Notes: generated by a model not told the origin, from the letters alone. Counted from the stretch's first letter, positions 1 through 10,857 are shown. The stretch is 64,000 nucleotides of DNA from Chaetoceros tenuissimus (GCA_021927905.1 BLLK01000062.1:2384920-2448919), one strand, 5' to 3'. Made by a program: numbers and translations.

Positions 1-66
1 GATGCCTATGAATCTGCAAACTTCTTTTATGATGGCAGTCAATTTTCAAGTACAAAAGAAAAGTAA
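1..66 (+). CDS. 3' end of a truncated gene (partial)
   Basis: Reading frame 1 is open from the first base to a TAA at 64-66 and gives 21 residues ending in GSQFSSTKEK. The composition is protein-like (Tyr, Phe, Asp, Ser, Lys), so this is probably the last codons of a gene that starts to the left of the window. Too little is present to name a family, and chance cannot be excluded. Confidence 0.35.
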   Translation, partial: DAYESANFFYDGSQFSSTKEK

Positions 67-465
67 CTGTGGCTACAAGATACGCCAATATCTTAGATCT
101 GTTTGGAATCCTTCTCATCTTTAGCTTTCGGTAGATCTCGTAAGCTTGAAAGAAGATTACCTTCCTCTATGAATCCATTACCAAGTAAAAAGTTTGGTTA
201 TACTCATGCATGTCCGATGTACTACAAAAAACAATGCGCACCTTTGTATCTGTGTTCTATTAGTACATACATTGAACATACGTACATGCTTCATTTTTAA
301 CGCGAACTATTCACTCCGACAGGGATTATTGACACTGTTGAAAAAAGAATAGAAAAAAGTATCTTTTGGGTCTGTACTCTTGAACAAAGATTTTCCGAAG
401 AGAAAGCGTGTGTTCTCATAAAATCTTGAAATAGATCTTCTCTTCAGAATAAAGTCGAATCCAAC
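67..465. other. Intergenic, upstream of Cys-rich gene
   Basis: No convincing coding or RNA signal. The short open frame from 103 lacks recognisable features. Likely 3' region of the left-hand gene plus promoter of the small gene at 466. Confidence 0.5.
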
Positions 466-855
466 ATGAGTAATTATCTTTGTAATGCTTGCATTTGTTG
501 CTATTCTAGCATCGACACCAAAGATATCAAAATTGGTATTGTGAACAAAACTGATTTTCTATGCCTTGTCAACGACTGCTGCCTTGCAGTTGATACAGAA
601 TCTTTAGGCGTCGGAATGGTAACAGCTCCTGATGAGATCTGCAAAGTAGGCCTAGCAGTCTGCACATTGGGCTTAAAGAAGCCAACTACCTGCATCGCTG
701 CTGCTCAGCATTGCCTCTGCATTAAGGAGGCGGCAAGTTTCCCATTCGATAAGGATTATGTTCCTTCTTTCACATGTGCATATTGCTTCCTTTCTTGTGC
801 ACCAGAATTCGGCTGTGCAGTTCAAGCTCCAGCAACAAATAACATGTCCCGTTAA
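466..855 (+). CDS. Small cysteine-rich protein (129 aa)
   Basis: ATG at 466 opens a single-exon frame. Sixteen of 129 residues are Cys (about 12 percent), starting with four in the first twelve residues (CxxCxCC) and continuing as scattered single Cys, a CC pair and CxC/CxxC patterns to the C-terminus. There is no signal peptide at the N-terminus and no clear membrane helix, although the middle (GVGMVT, VGLAVCTLGL) is hydrophobic. The regular Cys spacing suggests a metal-binding, lipid-linked or membrane-associated small protein. I do not recognise a named family. The Cys density and absence of low complexity argue that it is real. The opposite-strand frame at 501-695 looks like a shadow. Confidence 0.6.
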   Translation: MSNYLCNACICCYSSIDTKDIKIGIVNKTDFLCLVNDCCLAVDTESLGVGMVTAPDEICKVGLAVCTLGLKKPTTCIAAAQHCLCIKEAASFPFDKDYVPSFTCAYCFLSCAPEFGCAVQAPATNNMSR

Positions 856-1472
856 TTGTTACAAGATGGTCCTGATTGAGTGTAACGACATCAACCACTA
901 TTGGGATGTGGTTTTGTCGAGATGCAGACCTGCTTTATGTATTTCTAGGCATAGCGAAGTAATTAGAGATGGTAAATTAAGCAAAATGTCTTTGAATTTT
1001 AGATTAATCGCTACGCTTTTTGGAAAGCTAACATCAGGAACAAAACCTTCTGAAACAAAACCTTTTAAAAAGTGTATTTCTGCGGATTACCCTAGTAAAC
1101 AATTACTGTTTATTAGATATTACTGTTGCTAACCAAACAGATGCTTCACGAATGAAAACAGCTGTCAGAACAACAACCCATTATTGTACGTACCGGTATG
1201 TAAGTATGTTGTTATGTTATCCCTTTCTCGGACATTCTTCGGACATTCAGCTATCTCTGTCGGGTGGGGTCGTGAATCTAGAACTGTAATTTGTGTGGCA
1301 GGTGAACACTTTGCCTAACCTCTCTTATTTGCCTGTGTACTATAGCTAGACTGAATGTGCAAACATAGTTTCACTTCGATTGCTATGTTCCTGAATTTTC
1401 ACTGCAATCTTCGTGGAAAAGCGGAAAGACAGATCTCAAAGTTGATGTGACTTATAATTATTTTTATAAAAA
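856..1472. other. Intergenic, 617 bp
   Basis: Overlapping open frames here (for example 758-1132) look like random translation. The stretch should contain the terminator of the Cys-rich gene and the promoter of the Der homologue. A TACGTACCGGTA sequence near 1188 is one of the TACGTAC-type sites recurring between genes in this window. Confidence 0.45.
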
Positions 1473-3464
1473 ATGAGGCCGATATTTTTCGCAAATTCTG
1501 TGAAAGGGTTTATGAGAAGTACACCTCCATCTTCTTCTTTCCGGAATAAAGCATGTTTTTTAGGGATTACTAGTTTGAAAACAACTAGTCGACGAATTTC
1601 TCTTTCGACATGGAACAGAAGTAGTGTGTTCACAGCCTCTTTCAACAATTTATGGATGCAAAACATGTGTAATTTTTCTACTTTAGAAGATATACAGAAG
1701 AACGAAAAGAAACAAAATCTAACAGTTGCGGTGCTTGGTCCACCAAACGCAGGCAAAAGTACATTATTTAATCGTTTGATGTGTAAAGAGGCAAATAAGA
1801 CATACCGATTAGCTAGTGAAAAGAAATTACATAAAAAGAAGAGAAGTAGAGGTCGTATTGGGCATAAGAATCCTTCAGATAGAGAAGGTGGTGCAATTGT
1901 TTCTTCAACTCCTGGCACGACAAGAGATAGAAGAGAATGTATAGGACGCATAGGAGGTACATATTTCACATTGGTAGATACAGCCGGTGTTGATAGTGAA
2001 CGAATCGATTTGTTGACTTCGGGAAGAAGCAAGAAAGACCCAGTTGAGGTAGACATGATGTTACAAACACTGGAGGCTGCAAAGAATGCAGACTTGATAT
2101 TTTTGATGTTCGATGCAAAAGTTGGAATCACAACTGATTTGGAAGAAACATGTCGCTGGTTGCGAAAGGTTGGTGGACATCAATGGCATCAAGATGATCA
2201 AGATAATGCAAATGCACCAGAAGGTTTGGATCCTCTGAAAAAGAGAGTAGTAATCTTGGGGAATAAGCTCGAAGGTGATGCCTGGGCAAATTATTACGAT
2301 GTCGACTCTACTGTAATGGATCATCTTGCAGAAATCGAGAGGTTAGGGTTTGGAGAAGTAGTACCGATCTCGGCTGAGCATGGAGAAGGTTTTGCTGATA
2401 TAGCAGCCATTATTGAAGATATGACTGATTTAAAAAGAAGAGCTCTTGGATTGCCCGATCCCCAAGACAACGTTGATGAAAGCTCAGAAAAAGAAATGAA
2501 GAAGAAGGAAAAACCTCTACGATTAGCTGTTTTGGGTAGACAGAATGTCGGAAAATCGACGATGGTAAATGCTTTGTTGAAACAAAACAGGGTCATTTGT
2601 GGAGCCAAAGCAGGTCTCACTCGCGATGCAATAGCAGTTGATTGGCAGTGGAACAACCGACCCGTGCAACTTGTAGATACTGCTGGAATTCGTAGAATGG
2701 CAAAGAGAGATCATAGTGATAATATAGAAGATCTTGCTGTAAAAGATGCTATGCGCGCCATGAAAGTTGCTGATGTTGCTGTCCTAGTGCTTGATGCAGA
2801 AGCTAGGATGCTTCAACGACAAGAACTTGCAATTGCCGATGCAGTTGTGAGAGAGGGTAGAGCTTTGGTTGTAGCAGCAAATAAAATGGATCTATTAGTT
2901 GATTCAGAATATTCCAAAGAGCAATACGCCACTGATGTACGCAGACAAATTGAAGCTAGATTTCCAGGTCTTCGGATGACTCCTGTTGTTCCTATGTCCT
3001 CTTTGACAGGGCAGTCGGTAGAAGATTTAATGCCGGTTGTATTTAATGCTAGAGAAAGATGGGCGAGAGTGATTAATACTGGTCTTCTCAATAGATGGCT
3101 GATTGATGTGCTCGAAGATAAGGCTCCACCTATTGTAAATGGCAGACAGGCTAGGATTAAATATATCATGCAAACAAAGGGAAGACCGCCAACTTTTCTA
3201 TTATTTTGTAATGTCGATGCACTTCCTTCGAGTTATATGCGTTATCTCACACGCAACTTTCAAGAAACCTTTTCCATGTATGGCATGGAAGTTCGATTGG
3301 CAGTTAAAACTGGAACAAATCCATATCATGATAAGACTGAGAAACAGAGAGGAGGTATGGGAATTGGTGGTCGCGAAATGAGAAAGAAAAGAATGATAAG
3401 AGAACTTAAAGCAACAGGAAAGCCAATAAAGAAAGGAGTTCGGAGAAGATATCAACGAAGATAA
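1473..3464 (+). CDS. der: Double-GTPase Der/EngA homologue, organellar
   Basis: Der (EngA) is a tandem GTPase needed for maturation of the large subunit of bacterial-type ribosomes; eukaryotic copies work in plastids or mitochondria. The 663-aa frame has GTPase domain 1 with P-loop GPPNAGKST at residues 89-97, DTAG and NKLE. GTPase domain 2 has GRQNVGKST at 355-363, DTAGIRR and NKMD. The C-terminal KH-like region (PPIVNGRQARIKY, TGTNPY) ends in a basic tail. The first 80 residues are Ser/Arg/Phe-rich and lack a hydrophobic signal peptide, so mitochondrial targeting fits better than plastid import. GTPase domain 1 carries a basic insertion (KKLHKKKRSRGR) between the P-loop and switch I. The family call is firm; the location is inference. 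Confidence 0.93.
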   Translation: MRPIFFANSVKGFMRSTPPSSSFRNKACFLGITSLKTTSRRISLSTWNRSSVFTASFNNLWMQNMCNFSTLEDIQKNEKKQNLTVAVLGPPNAGKSTLFNRLMCKEANKTYRLASEKKLHKKKRSRGRIGHKNPSDREGGAIVSSTPGTTRDRRECIGRIGGTYFTLVDTAGVDSERIDLLTSGRSKKDPVEVDMMLQTLEAAKNADLIFLMFDAKVGITTDLEETCRWLRKVGGHQWHQDDQDNANAPEGLDPLKKRVVILGNKLEGDAWANYYDVDSTVMDHLAEIERLGFGEVVPISAEHGEGFADIAAIIEDMTDLKRRALGLPDPQDNVDESSEKEMKKKEKPLRLAVLGRQNVGKSTMVNALLKQNRVICGAKAGLTRDAIAVDWQWNNRPVQLVDTAGIRRMAKRDHSDNIEDLAVKDAMRAMKVADVAVLVLDAEARMLQRQELAIADAVVREGRALVVAANKMDLLVDSEYSKEQYATDVRRQIEARFPGLRMTPVVPMSSLTGQSVEDLMPVVFNARERWARVINTGLLNRWLIDVLEDKAPPIVNGRQARIKYIMQTKGRPPTFLLFCNVDALPSSYMRYLTRNFQETFSMYGMEVRLAVKTGTNPYHDKTEKQRGGMGIGGREMRKKRMIRELKATGKPIKKGVRRRYQRR

Positions 3465-3645
3465 AATGATATAGGCATTACTTTTATTTTGTATTCATGT
3501 AAATAAAATTGAAAAAATAGTAATATGCCCAGTATATGTTGATGTAATGTATAGATGAATTTGAAAGAGTGACATGTATCAATTCGATCCCAACCTCTGT
3601 GAATAGGATTATGCAACCCGCATACATAAATATACCTTATTCTCT

Positions 3646-5878
3646 TCACCAAATCTTTGCATTGAAGTTTGCGCCTCCACCCCATGAAGGTACAAATTCG
3701 GTTGGTGCTGTATCTGTAGAATCATCAGTTTCACGACATTGTGGTGTGGTTTCGTTATGAGTGGAAGCAACCGATGGTTTGTTGGAAAAATTATCCCATT
3801 TTCGATCATGTGGATCACTTCTATAAAACGAGTTTGGAACAAGAAGGTTGCCAAGACCTATGGATTTTGTATCCTGTATATTTACGTTTCTCTGTTTTGA
3901 TGGTTGTAATCCAATGCATTCGTCATTTGAATCGTCTAGAATTTGATACAGCATAGAATCAATATCACTTCCATTCACTATATTGATGTGAGTAGTGGTA
4001 CTACTCTGATGATACTCGAGATGGCTCTTATGGATGATATTCGATTCTTCGGTACTTGGTGGAAGTGAAAACCCTGGAGGTGGTGATAGACTTGAACTTG
4101 CAGGGATAGGAGTCACCTTGTTATCACTGTCAGGTTTATGAAGAACTTTCATACCTGAATCTTTCATTGTCGTTTTATGTGAATATTTACCTTTTTCTTT
4201 TTGTTTTTGTGCTGCAATATATTTATTCAATTGAATGCTTTGAAATTCCCTAAGTTTCTCCGCTGCGTTTATCCTCTCTGTGTCTGTTGGAATTGGTAAT
4301 GATTTCTTCGAAGGATACACAATGTTTTTCTTCTTCTCGTCTTTTGATATAACTCTCTCTGTGTGTTGATCATCATTGAATTTATTCTCTTTGAGTAGAG
4401 TTAGCTCAGTCTGCACAGAGTCATTGGTGTTCATTGATGCTGTAGAGTTTGTGCTCTTACTTGCTTGATCAGAACTCATGTCAATCGAGTGCCTATTGAT
4501 GCGATAAGAAGAAGTTCCTTTCAGTATATTGTAGACTTCCTCATCCTCTATATCAGAATCGTTATTGTCTAGATTGCCACTCCAACTATTATTATCATCC
4601 TTCAAAGCTTGATTTTTTGATCTTGCCAATTGGCCCCGGTGTGCTTTCTTTCTCTTTCGTTTTCTTTCACTTTGACGTTTTACTCGAACAGTGCCCGTTG
4701 CTGCTTGCTCTTCTTCAAGTAAACTTTTGATAGACGACTTTGACTGATGTTCACGTATCCTCTCCATTATTTGCCTACTGAATAGTAAAATAGCCGAAGA
4801 TATGAAAGCACCAAGGAGGTGCATTATCATCCCATCAGAAAGTACAGGCGACATCATCCTTGAGACTGACGTAGAAGTAAATAAAGTCCTCTTCGTTGTT
4901 GATTCTGGCATTTTGTTGCATCGTGAATAGCACTGTTGTAGAAGTTGGTTGAATTGACGCGATGTAATCATAGACTCGTTCGACTTTCTAGTAGAACCAC
5001 TGACGTTACCATTTTTTTCAGACTTTGATGTCGATACGTTTTGCTGTTGAGATTCTTCTGAGTTCTTCGCTTTGCCCCACGATGAAATCCACCTTAAGGC
5101 ATTTTCCCATTCTTCATTGCATGTCTTCATTCTCAAAGACCTAATTTTATTCCTCTCTAATGATGGTATCATAGAATCACTTGTACTTACTTCGCCAGAA
5201 TATGCGGGACGAATACTCTGATTTCTCATTTTTTCACTAGTAGTATCAATGTCTCCACTGTGTTTCCCAACTAGTTTTTCAATGAGAGGTGGCAAATGCA
5301 ATGGCCTTGACAAATTTCTATCATTCACTTCCTCCACCATCTCTGATGAGTCACTTGAATCATCCTCTTCTACACTACCACTCCTTTCCTCATCATTTCC
5401 AATTTTGGTCTTGTCTTCGGAATCCTTACGATCATTTTTTTGTTCCTTCTTAGTGCTTATCACTATTGCATCTACTGCAGATGATGCCAGATCAGACGAA
5501 GGTCTCTGATAGGTAGTATTTTGTCTTTTATATTTTGCTGTGATTGCTTCGTAGCAGGAATCTTCGCATTGTCTTTCCCTCATCGTGGACGAAAAATCTG
5601 TAAAATTGCGTAGAAGAAATGCGGAAACTTTCATGTGAGCACAATAAAGGTTTTATGTGTGGATGGGGCCAAAAGGCGACAAATTGATTGACTAGAAACG
5701 CAACCACTAGAAGATTATACATTAGTTAGAGGTTATTTTCACACTCACCTTGGTTATTTTCTTGAACTTCAATTCGCAAGAGCAAAAGGACCACGAGGAC
5801 AGAGATACACGCAGCGAAAACATGTGAAGGTCTATATTGAGACCTATTTGATCTCCTCTTCTGCTTCCTATTCTTCAT
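3646..5878 (-). CDS. Unknown membrane-anchored low-complexity protein (2 exons)
   Basis: Exon 1 is 5749-5878 and exon 2 is 3646-5597. The 151-bp intron 5598-5748 has a GTGAGT donor and TTTTACAG acceptor and joins in phase 1 (ENNQ-DFSST), giving about 693 aa. I chose the Met at 5878; an in-frame Met at 5959 would add 27 residues. The N-terminus is very basic and followed by a hydrophobic helix (VFAACISVLVVLLLL), a signal anchor. A second hydrophobic stretch lies mid-protein (LLGAFISSAILLF), just before a strongly basic run (RKRKRKKAHR). The rest is Ser/Asn/Asp-rich and probably disordered. No family recognised. It is convergent with der. Confidence 0.65.
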
Positions 5879-6098
5879 CCTTGAGCAATGAGACGAAGAA
5901 GTATAAAGAGACAGGATGCTTGCACTTTTGTGGGCCGAGAAATTCAGATAGGCACACAAGCTTCACTAGATTCTTTGCCATTACTGGTTGCACCTTGTTC
6001 GACCTTTTGCTCATACCTCATACTTGAGGACCATAGTCATGGCTCTCATCGCTTTGCTTCAGTTCACACCGTGTCCATCTGCTAATAGGCCATTTAAA

Positions 6099-6161
6099 TG
6101 ACGTCATACTCTAGCCGTCGAATGAAATTGACGCACGTGGACTGTGTCGATAGGACGTCAT
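6099..6161. promoter_or_regulatory. CRE-like palindrome pair plus G-box
   Basis: The intergenic stretch 5879-6357 contains TGACGTCA at 6099-6106, a GACGTCAT at 6154-6161 and a CACGTG G-box at 6134-6139 between them. These are classic bZIP/bHLH sites. TGACGT elements are known in CO2/cAMP-responsive diatom promoters. They lie about 220-280 bp upstream of the start at 5878 of the minus-strand gene. Function here is inferred. Confidence 0.4.
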
Positions 6162-6357
6162 TTTTATTCAGTGCAAAATTGAAGATAATACGAAACAACA
6201 CTTATAAGAATTATCTACAAAATAATTAACCATGAACATACTCGAAAGCTATCTGTATTTCGGTCCTTTTGCTTATCCGTGTTGAAAATGAGCAGCTATG
6301 TGGTGCAAAGACATCCAATCTCGATGAACCACAATGACGTAAGGTGTATTTACCTAT

Positions 6358-8245
6358 TCATTTCAGAGAAGTTGAAAGGAAAGCTTGTCGAAGACTAAAT
6401 CCTTCAAGTCTATCATCATTTCCTCTTGCCTTGAATCCTAGTTGTAGAGCGTATCCGTCTAATTCTATCTTGCCAAGTTGAATCCATTGAATACTTGTTG
6501 TCTTGCTTGAAAAAGATGTGTTCAACTCGAGCATTTTGAAATTGTGCATATTCTCTGAAGAAAACTGTGCTCTAACAAGCACACTGGAATGTTCAATCAA
6601 ATCTGATTTTTCTTTGTGCACCTTCATCTTGGTTTGGGATGCCTTACCACATTCACTTTCTACGGTAGTTGAGTCTCCAGTCATTGTCAGATTAGCGAGA
6701 ACATACTTGTTGCCATTTTCTACGATTTCAATAGTGACGTAAGATACTGGAAGCACAATCGGGTTATCATTGGTACCTTCCATCGATCCGTCAAAATAAT
6801 TGCCAATATTATCTTCAGAGTAAATCCCTGCAATCAGACGTAAATCTTGGTCTTGCGCATCAGTATATTTGGAAAAAATCGAGAATTGGCTTTGTCCGAC
6901 TTTGTAATAGTTAGTGTTGGATCCATTGATATCTTCTCGAATACAGTCTACTTGCTGCATCAAAAGCGCGGAACCTTGACCAGTCGCTGCTTCAGGAACA
7001 TTCATGAGTGAAAGCTCATCCATATATCTCATGACATCTGTCAGTATAGGCAACTGCTCGAGCATGACTTCATTCAAGTACTTCCTTAATCGTAGCAGTT
7101 GTTCTTTCCGAAAAACATTCAACGCGTACCTTTCTCTACACAAATTAGTGCAAGTGAGATGAAACACTGCAATCCAACATTGAGCTTCGCATTGAGTCAC
7201 CTGTAATAGATCGCTTGGAGGAACAACTACCCACGCGTTATCTATGAATTTCTCCCAAACAAACACAGATGACTTCTGCTGTCCATCTGATGATGAGCCT
7301 GAAATAAATTGTACTTGCTCACGTCTTCTCGTCCATGGTGGCTCGTCAATCAATGGAATCATCAACTGAAGAAAGTCATGCGTATCTAGTATACGTGTTT
7401 GAGCAGATACAGGAAGAGATTCAATATGTTCGCACAAATGTCTGCTCAAAGATGTGGCAACTACTGCAGTTTTGAATTCATTTTCAAGAATATTGTCTCT
7501 CATTTCTTGTAGTACAGACCTGTTCTGAATGTATCTTGCAGCTTCTTGAGACGTGCCTGGATTTCTCTGCTTCTGCATCATTGGATTTGATGCTAAAGGA
7601 GTAACAAGCGACGACTATTTTTGCAAAAAATAATTTTGAAATCATTGTGAAATTAGCGCAAGGATAAGTTCATTCAAAAGGGCAAGTAATGCATTTTCTT
7701 ACCATTTGCCTTGCACAATAATCGACTAGAGATACTGCAACATCACCATCCATTTCCTCGGCATACTCTTTACGATACAAAATCAAATTGATGAGACTAC
7801 ATAGAGTCGTTTCTACATGCAAGATGAACGCACAGCGCAAAGAAGACTTGTTTGAAGCTAGTTTCTCAAGTAGACATGTTTCTGTTTCAGTCTCTTTTTC
7901 ATCTTGATCCATTCTGGCTTCTAGCACTTTGGTTCTCCATACTTCAATCGTCAACATGGTGCGAACTAGAGTCTCCAACTTGTTATTCGATAAAATGCTT
8001 TCCACCACATATTCATCACCATCCCGTCTTTTTGCGGAAATGTGGGCCTGAATCGATAATCGCTCTACGTCATAGGCATACATTCGCATGAATGGGGAGC
8101 ATCCGATTTCGTGTAATTTGAATTGTTGCAGAGATTGTACAATTGATTCTGCCTCAACCAATGGCACCACATTCAAGGACGACGCCGATGGCTCGTGATC
8201 AGGAGTATCAACAATCTCTGTTAGAGATGATGAAATAGACCTCAT
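6358..8245 (-). CDS. ZMYND10: ZMYND10-like dynein arm assembly factor lacking MYND finger
   Basis: ZMYND10 (DNAAF7) is a cytoplasmic co-chaperone-type factor for preassembling axonemal dynein arms. Exon 1 is 7703-8245 and exon 2 is 6358-7614. The 88-bp intron 7615-7702 (GTAAGA...AAATAG) joins in phase 0, giving 599 aa. Residues up to about 440 follow the family: VDYCARQM at the end of exon 1, SNPMMQKQ, IESLPVSAQTRILDTHDF, PPWTRR, the aromatic WEKFIDNAWVVV block, LRLRKYLNEV, LEQLPIL and finally DQDLRLIAG. The family's C-terminal zinc finger should follow but is absent. Instead about 160 residues of predicted beta-rich sequence with no Cys/His cluster finish the protein. This is seen directly; what the new tail does is unknown. 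Confidence 0.85.
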
Positions 8246-8661
8246 ATCATGCGAATCTTGATTCCTTTTGTTTGTTATTCGAGTGTCCTATTAGTGGAAA
8301 CAAAGAGTTGTTTTTTGATTTGTTAGAGTTTCAGAGAAGAGAGAGAAGTGAATGAGTGAGGCCTTTTCAGTCTGTCATGCTGTCATACTTCCAAATCCAA
8401 TGACGTCCAATTGTGTACTGCACCTAATGAGTAAGGTAAATGGTAATAATTTGAACTTAACTTTTCCAATTATGATTGGATGGATGGTATCTCACACTTA
8501 GTATCCAAGGAAAAGGCCAACATTTGTATTTTTTTCCTTTTCATTCAAAAAAATATTGATTATTTATGAAGATACAAAGATACACACCGTGGCATATTCA
8601 TCCAAAAATCCCTTAGAGTATAGTTACTTCATAGTTGATGCTTAGTTAGTATTTAGACTAC
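8246..8661. other. Intergenic, 416 bp
   Basis: AT-rich spacer between the 3' end of the SUMO protease gene and the start of the ZMYND10 gene. A half CRE (TGACGTCC) occurs near 8401. No coding evidence. Confidence 0.45.
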
Positions 8662-10407
8662 TTATTCGATAGCTTTCCCATTCAATATCGATAATGCAAT
8701 GCGATCCCTACATTGATTGATGTGGGTTTGATTGAAGGACAAGGGACGATCCACGGATAGGAAGTCGGCAAACATGCAAGTAAAGACCCCGCAATCGTAG
8801 CCATTGTGTTGTTGAGGAATATTGTCTCCTTCATGACCGTATACAAGCTCCCACTGGTCTAAGTCGGGCATCTCTCCACCCTTTTTCGCTTTCCATTCGT
8901 CTTGAAGGTACTGGAAAAGACCCTGAACATAATTTGTCCCACTGCCACTCATTGAATCAAAGTATTGAATCTTCTTTTTCTGCATAAAGATGACAGCACA
9001 AGTCCAATGCGCTCCATTGACGTTACAAGCGAAAAAAACTTTATCCAATGCAAAAATATCTTTACCTGGTACCTTCTTCGACCAACGCTTGACATTTTGG
9101 TATCTGTACTGGTTCGTGGCTCCTTCATCAAATAATTTTGTAAAAAAGAAACTCATAAAGAAGTGACTCCTCTTTCGCCCCGAAGTAGCTGCGGAAAGTG
9201 CCTCGTCGCGATTTGCAAGCATGCTGTAAAAGTAGTGAATGACTTCGTCATTCAACCACTGGCCAGGTCTTAATGTTTGCATAGATTTGCGCTGCACAGA
9301 ATCATTTGAGCTAACTGCTAGCTTTTCATCCAATGGCCCATGTCCATACAAAGCCTCGTGGACTCTATCCTTTTCTTCGTCAGACAATGGCTTCAATAAC
9401 TCCATGGCTGCCTTTCTCGCTTCTTCTGCCTTTTTCTCTTCTTCCTTTCTACGGCGTTCCTCTTGAATAAGTCTTTCCTCCTCCAGCTTCTTTTCAAGTT
9501 TCTTCTTTTCTTCAAACTGAATCCTTGACTGAAGCATTTGCTCAAATTTCTGAAATGGAGACAAAGTCCAATCTGTCATAGCTGTCTCTGCTCCCTTCTT
9601 TTCTTGTGGTTGCTGCTGCTCCTGTTTTAACTTGATTTCATCTTCTTGCTTCGGTCTAAACCCAAACTTGGAAGAAACATGACGAATCTGACTCCATTTT
9701 GATTCCAAATTTAAAGACAATTTACTCCTCTTACTCTTCATTTCCAACATCCGCCGATATTCCATCAAACCAAGTCCCGTCTTTTTCCCTTTAGTCCGTC
9801 TAGATCTCGGACCTAATTTGGTTTTACTTCGAATACGATTCAAAAGTGTCGGTACAACTTCTTCCTCTACTAACTCTGCTTCTTCAGGCAGAACTAACAC
9901 TTCTTGGAGATATATCTTGGCATCTTCCCATGAGTTTACCTTCGTAGTTATAGAATTTATTTTTTGTTCCAATTGGTTGAGGGCCGACTTGAGCTCCTTG
10001 CTTCTAGAATCTGGGTCAATATGAAGCCTTTGAATAGATCGAATGAGCACATCGCTATTGTTGGCTGTTGTATTGGATTGCTCTTCTTCTGTTGGGTTGG
10101 CGTGTAGATGCATGACAATGTCACTGTTGATCCAGATGCCTGCTAGCTTGTACAGATTGATGGGGTAGGATGCTTCATTGTCAGCTTCATTCTTGAGGGC
10201 TTCGAGGGTAGCTTTACTGATTGCAATTTTTGGAAAAGATGCAACTGGTGATGAAATCTTTGATGTAAATTTATCGGAAAGAGCCTGAGCGGTTTGTTTG
10301 ACTTCAGGTGATTGATAAGAGGAAAATTGAGTGGATCTTTTGGTAGACGGTGATGCAAAGATATTGCGGTGATTCCTTCGGGATGTTGACTTCAAGTAGA
10401 GGCTCAT
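8662..10407 (-). CDS. Ulp1/SENP-family SUMO protease
   Basis: Cysteine protease of the C48 family, which processes SUMO precursors and removes SUMO from targets. The 581-aa frame has a basic, low-complexity N-terminal half. A charged coiled coil (KKLEKKLEEERLIQEERR) leads into the catalytic domain with LRPGQWLNDEVIHYF. The triad is visible: His467 in NGAHWTC, Asp484 in YFDSM and Cys539 in GYDCGVF, with the oxyanion Gln just upstream in PQQHNGYD. The His-Asp spacing (17) matches yeast Ulp1. A likely nuclear or nuclear-pore location follows from the family, not from the sequence. Confidence 0.92.
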   Translation of the reverse strand: MSLYLKSTSRRNHRNIFASPSTKRSTQFSSYQSPEVKQTAQALSDKFTSKISSPVASFPKIAISKATLEALKNEADNEASYPINLYKLAGIWINSDIVMHLHANPTEEEQSNTTANNSDVLIRSIQRLHIDPDSRSKELKSALNQLEQKINSITTKVNSWEDAKIYLQEVLVLPEEAELVEEEVVPTLLNRIRSKTKLGPRSRRTKGKKTGLGLMEYRRMLEMKSKRSKLSLNLESKWSQIRHVSSKFGFRPKQEDEIKLKQEQQQPQEKKGAETAMTDWTLSPFQKFEQMLQSRIQFEEKKKLEKKLEEERLIQEERRRKEEEKKAEEARKAAMELLKPLSDEEKDRVHEALYGHGPLDEKLAVSSNDSVQRKSMQTLRPGQWLNDEVIHYFYSMLANRDEALSAATSGRKRSHFFMSFFFTKLFDEGATNQYRYQNVKRWSKKVPGKDIFALDKVFFACNVNGAHWTCAVIFMQKKKIQYFDSMSGSGTNYVQGLFQYLQDEWKAKKGGEMPDLDQWELVYGHEGDNIPQQHNGYDCGVFTCMFADFLSVDRPLSFNQTHINQCRDRIALSILNGKAIE

Positions 10408-10857
10408 ATTCAGTAAGAAGAGTAATGTGGATGTAGGTCTATGAGTAACTGCAGGGATGTGTTGCCATTAACAATTCAATTGAATAGAGATGGATATGGA
10501 TACCGTATTCGTATGTCGTATGCTGCTCGTTGTTGTTTGTTGTGCTCTGCTCACTTCGCCATGTACGTACGTACATTTGTAGGTAAGTAGTTTTGTTGTT
10601 GTTCAGTTCCTTGCTACTTAGTAGAGTGTACCTAGCTACTTGGAGGCGCGATCAAACAAATATCAATTTCAAGGAAAAGAATTCCTAATTCCCATTTGCT
10701 ACTCATGTAAGCACTTTCATCTTACTTCTGAAGTATAAAGTTAATATAAATGCAAAACAAGTTTTTGTCCCAATATACAAATTACTATGCAAAACAAGTT
10801 TTTGCCCCAAAACACGAATTGAAATTACTAGCTAGCTATTGCCTAAATTATTTGTTT
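10408..10857. other. Intergenic with TACGTAC palindrome
   Basis: A 450-bp spacer. ATGTACGTACGTACAT at 10561-10576 is a perfect palindrome and one of several TACGTAC tracts in intergenic DNA here. The promoter of the SUMO protease gene (start 10407) should lie here. Confidence 0.45.
10751..10810. repeat. Short direct repeat, 23 bp, period 37
   Basis: Copies at 10751-10773 and 10788-10810 (TGCAAAACAAGTTTTTGYCC...) differ at one base. They lie just past the K+ channel stop codon, in its presumed 3' UTR. Confidence 0.7.

Noticed and set aside
758-1132. 124-aa plus-strand frame
   Set aside because: It overlaps the Cys-rich gene in another frame and has no feature of its own.
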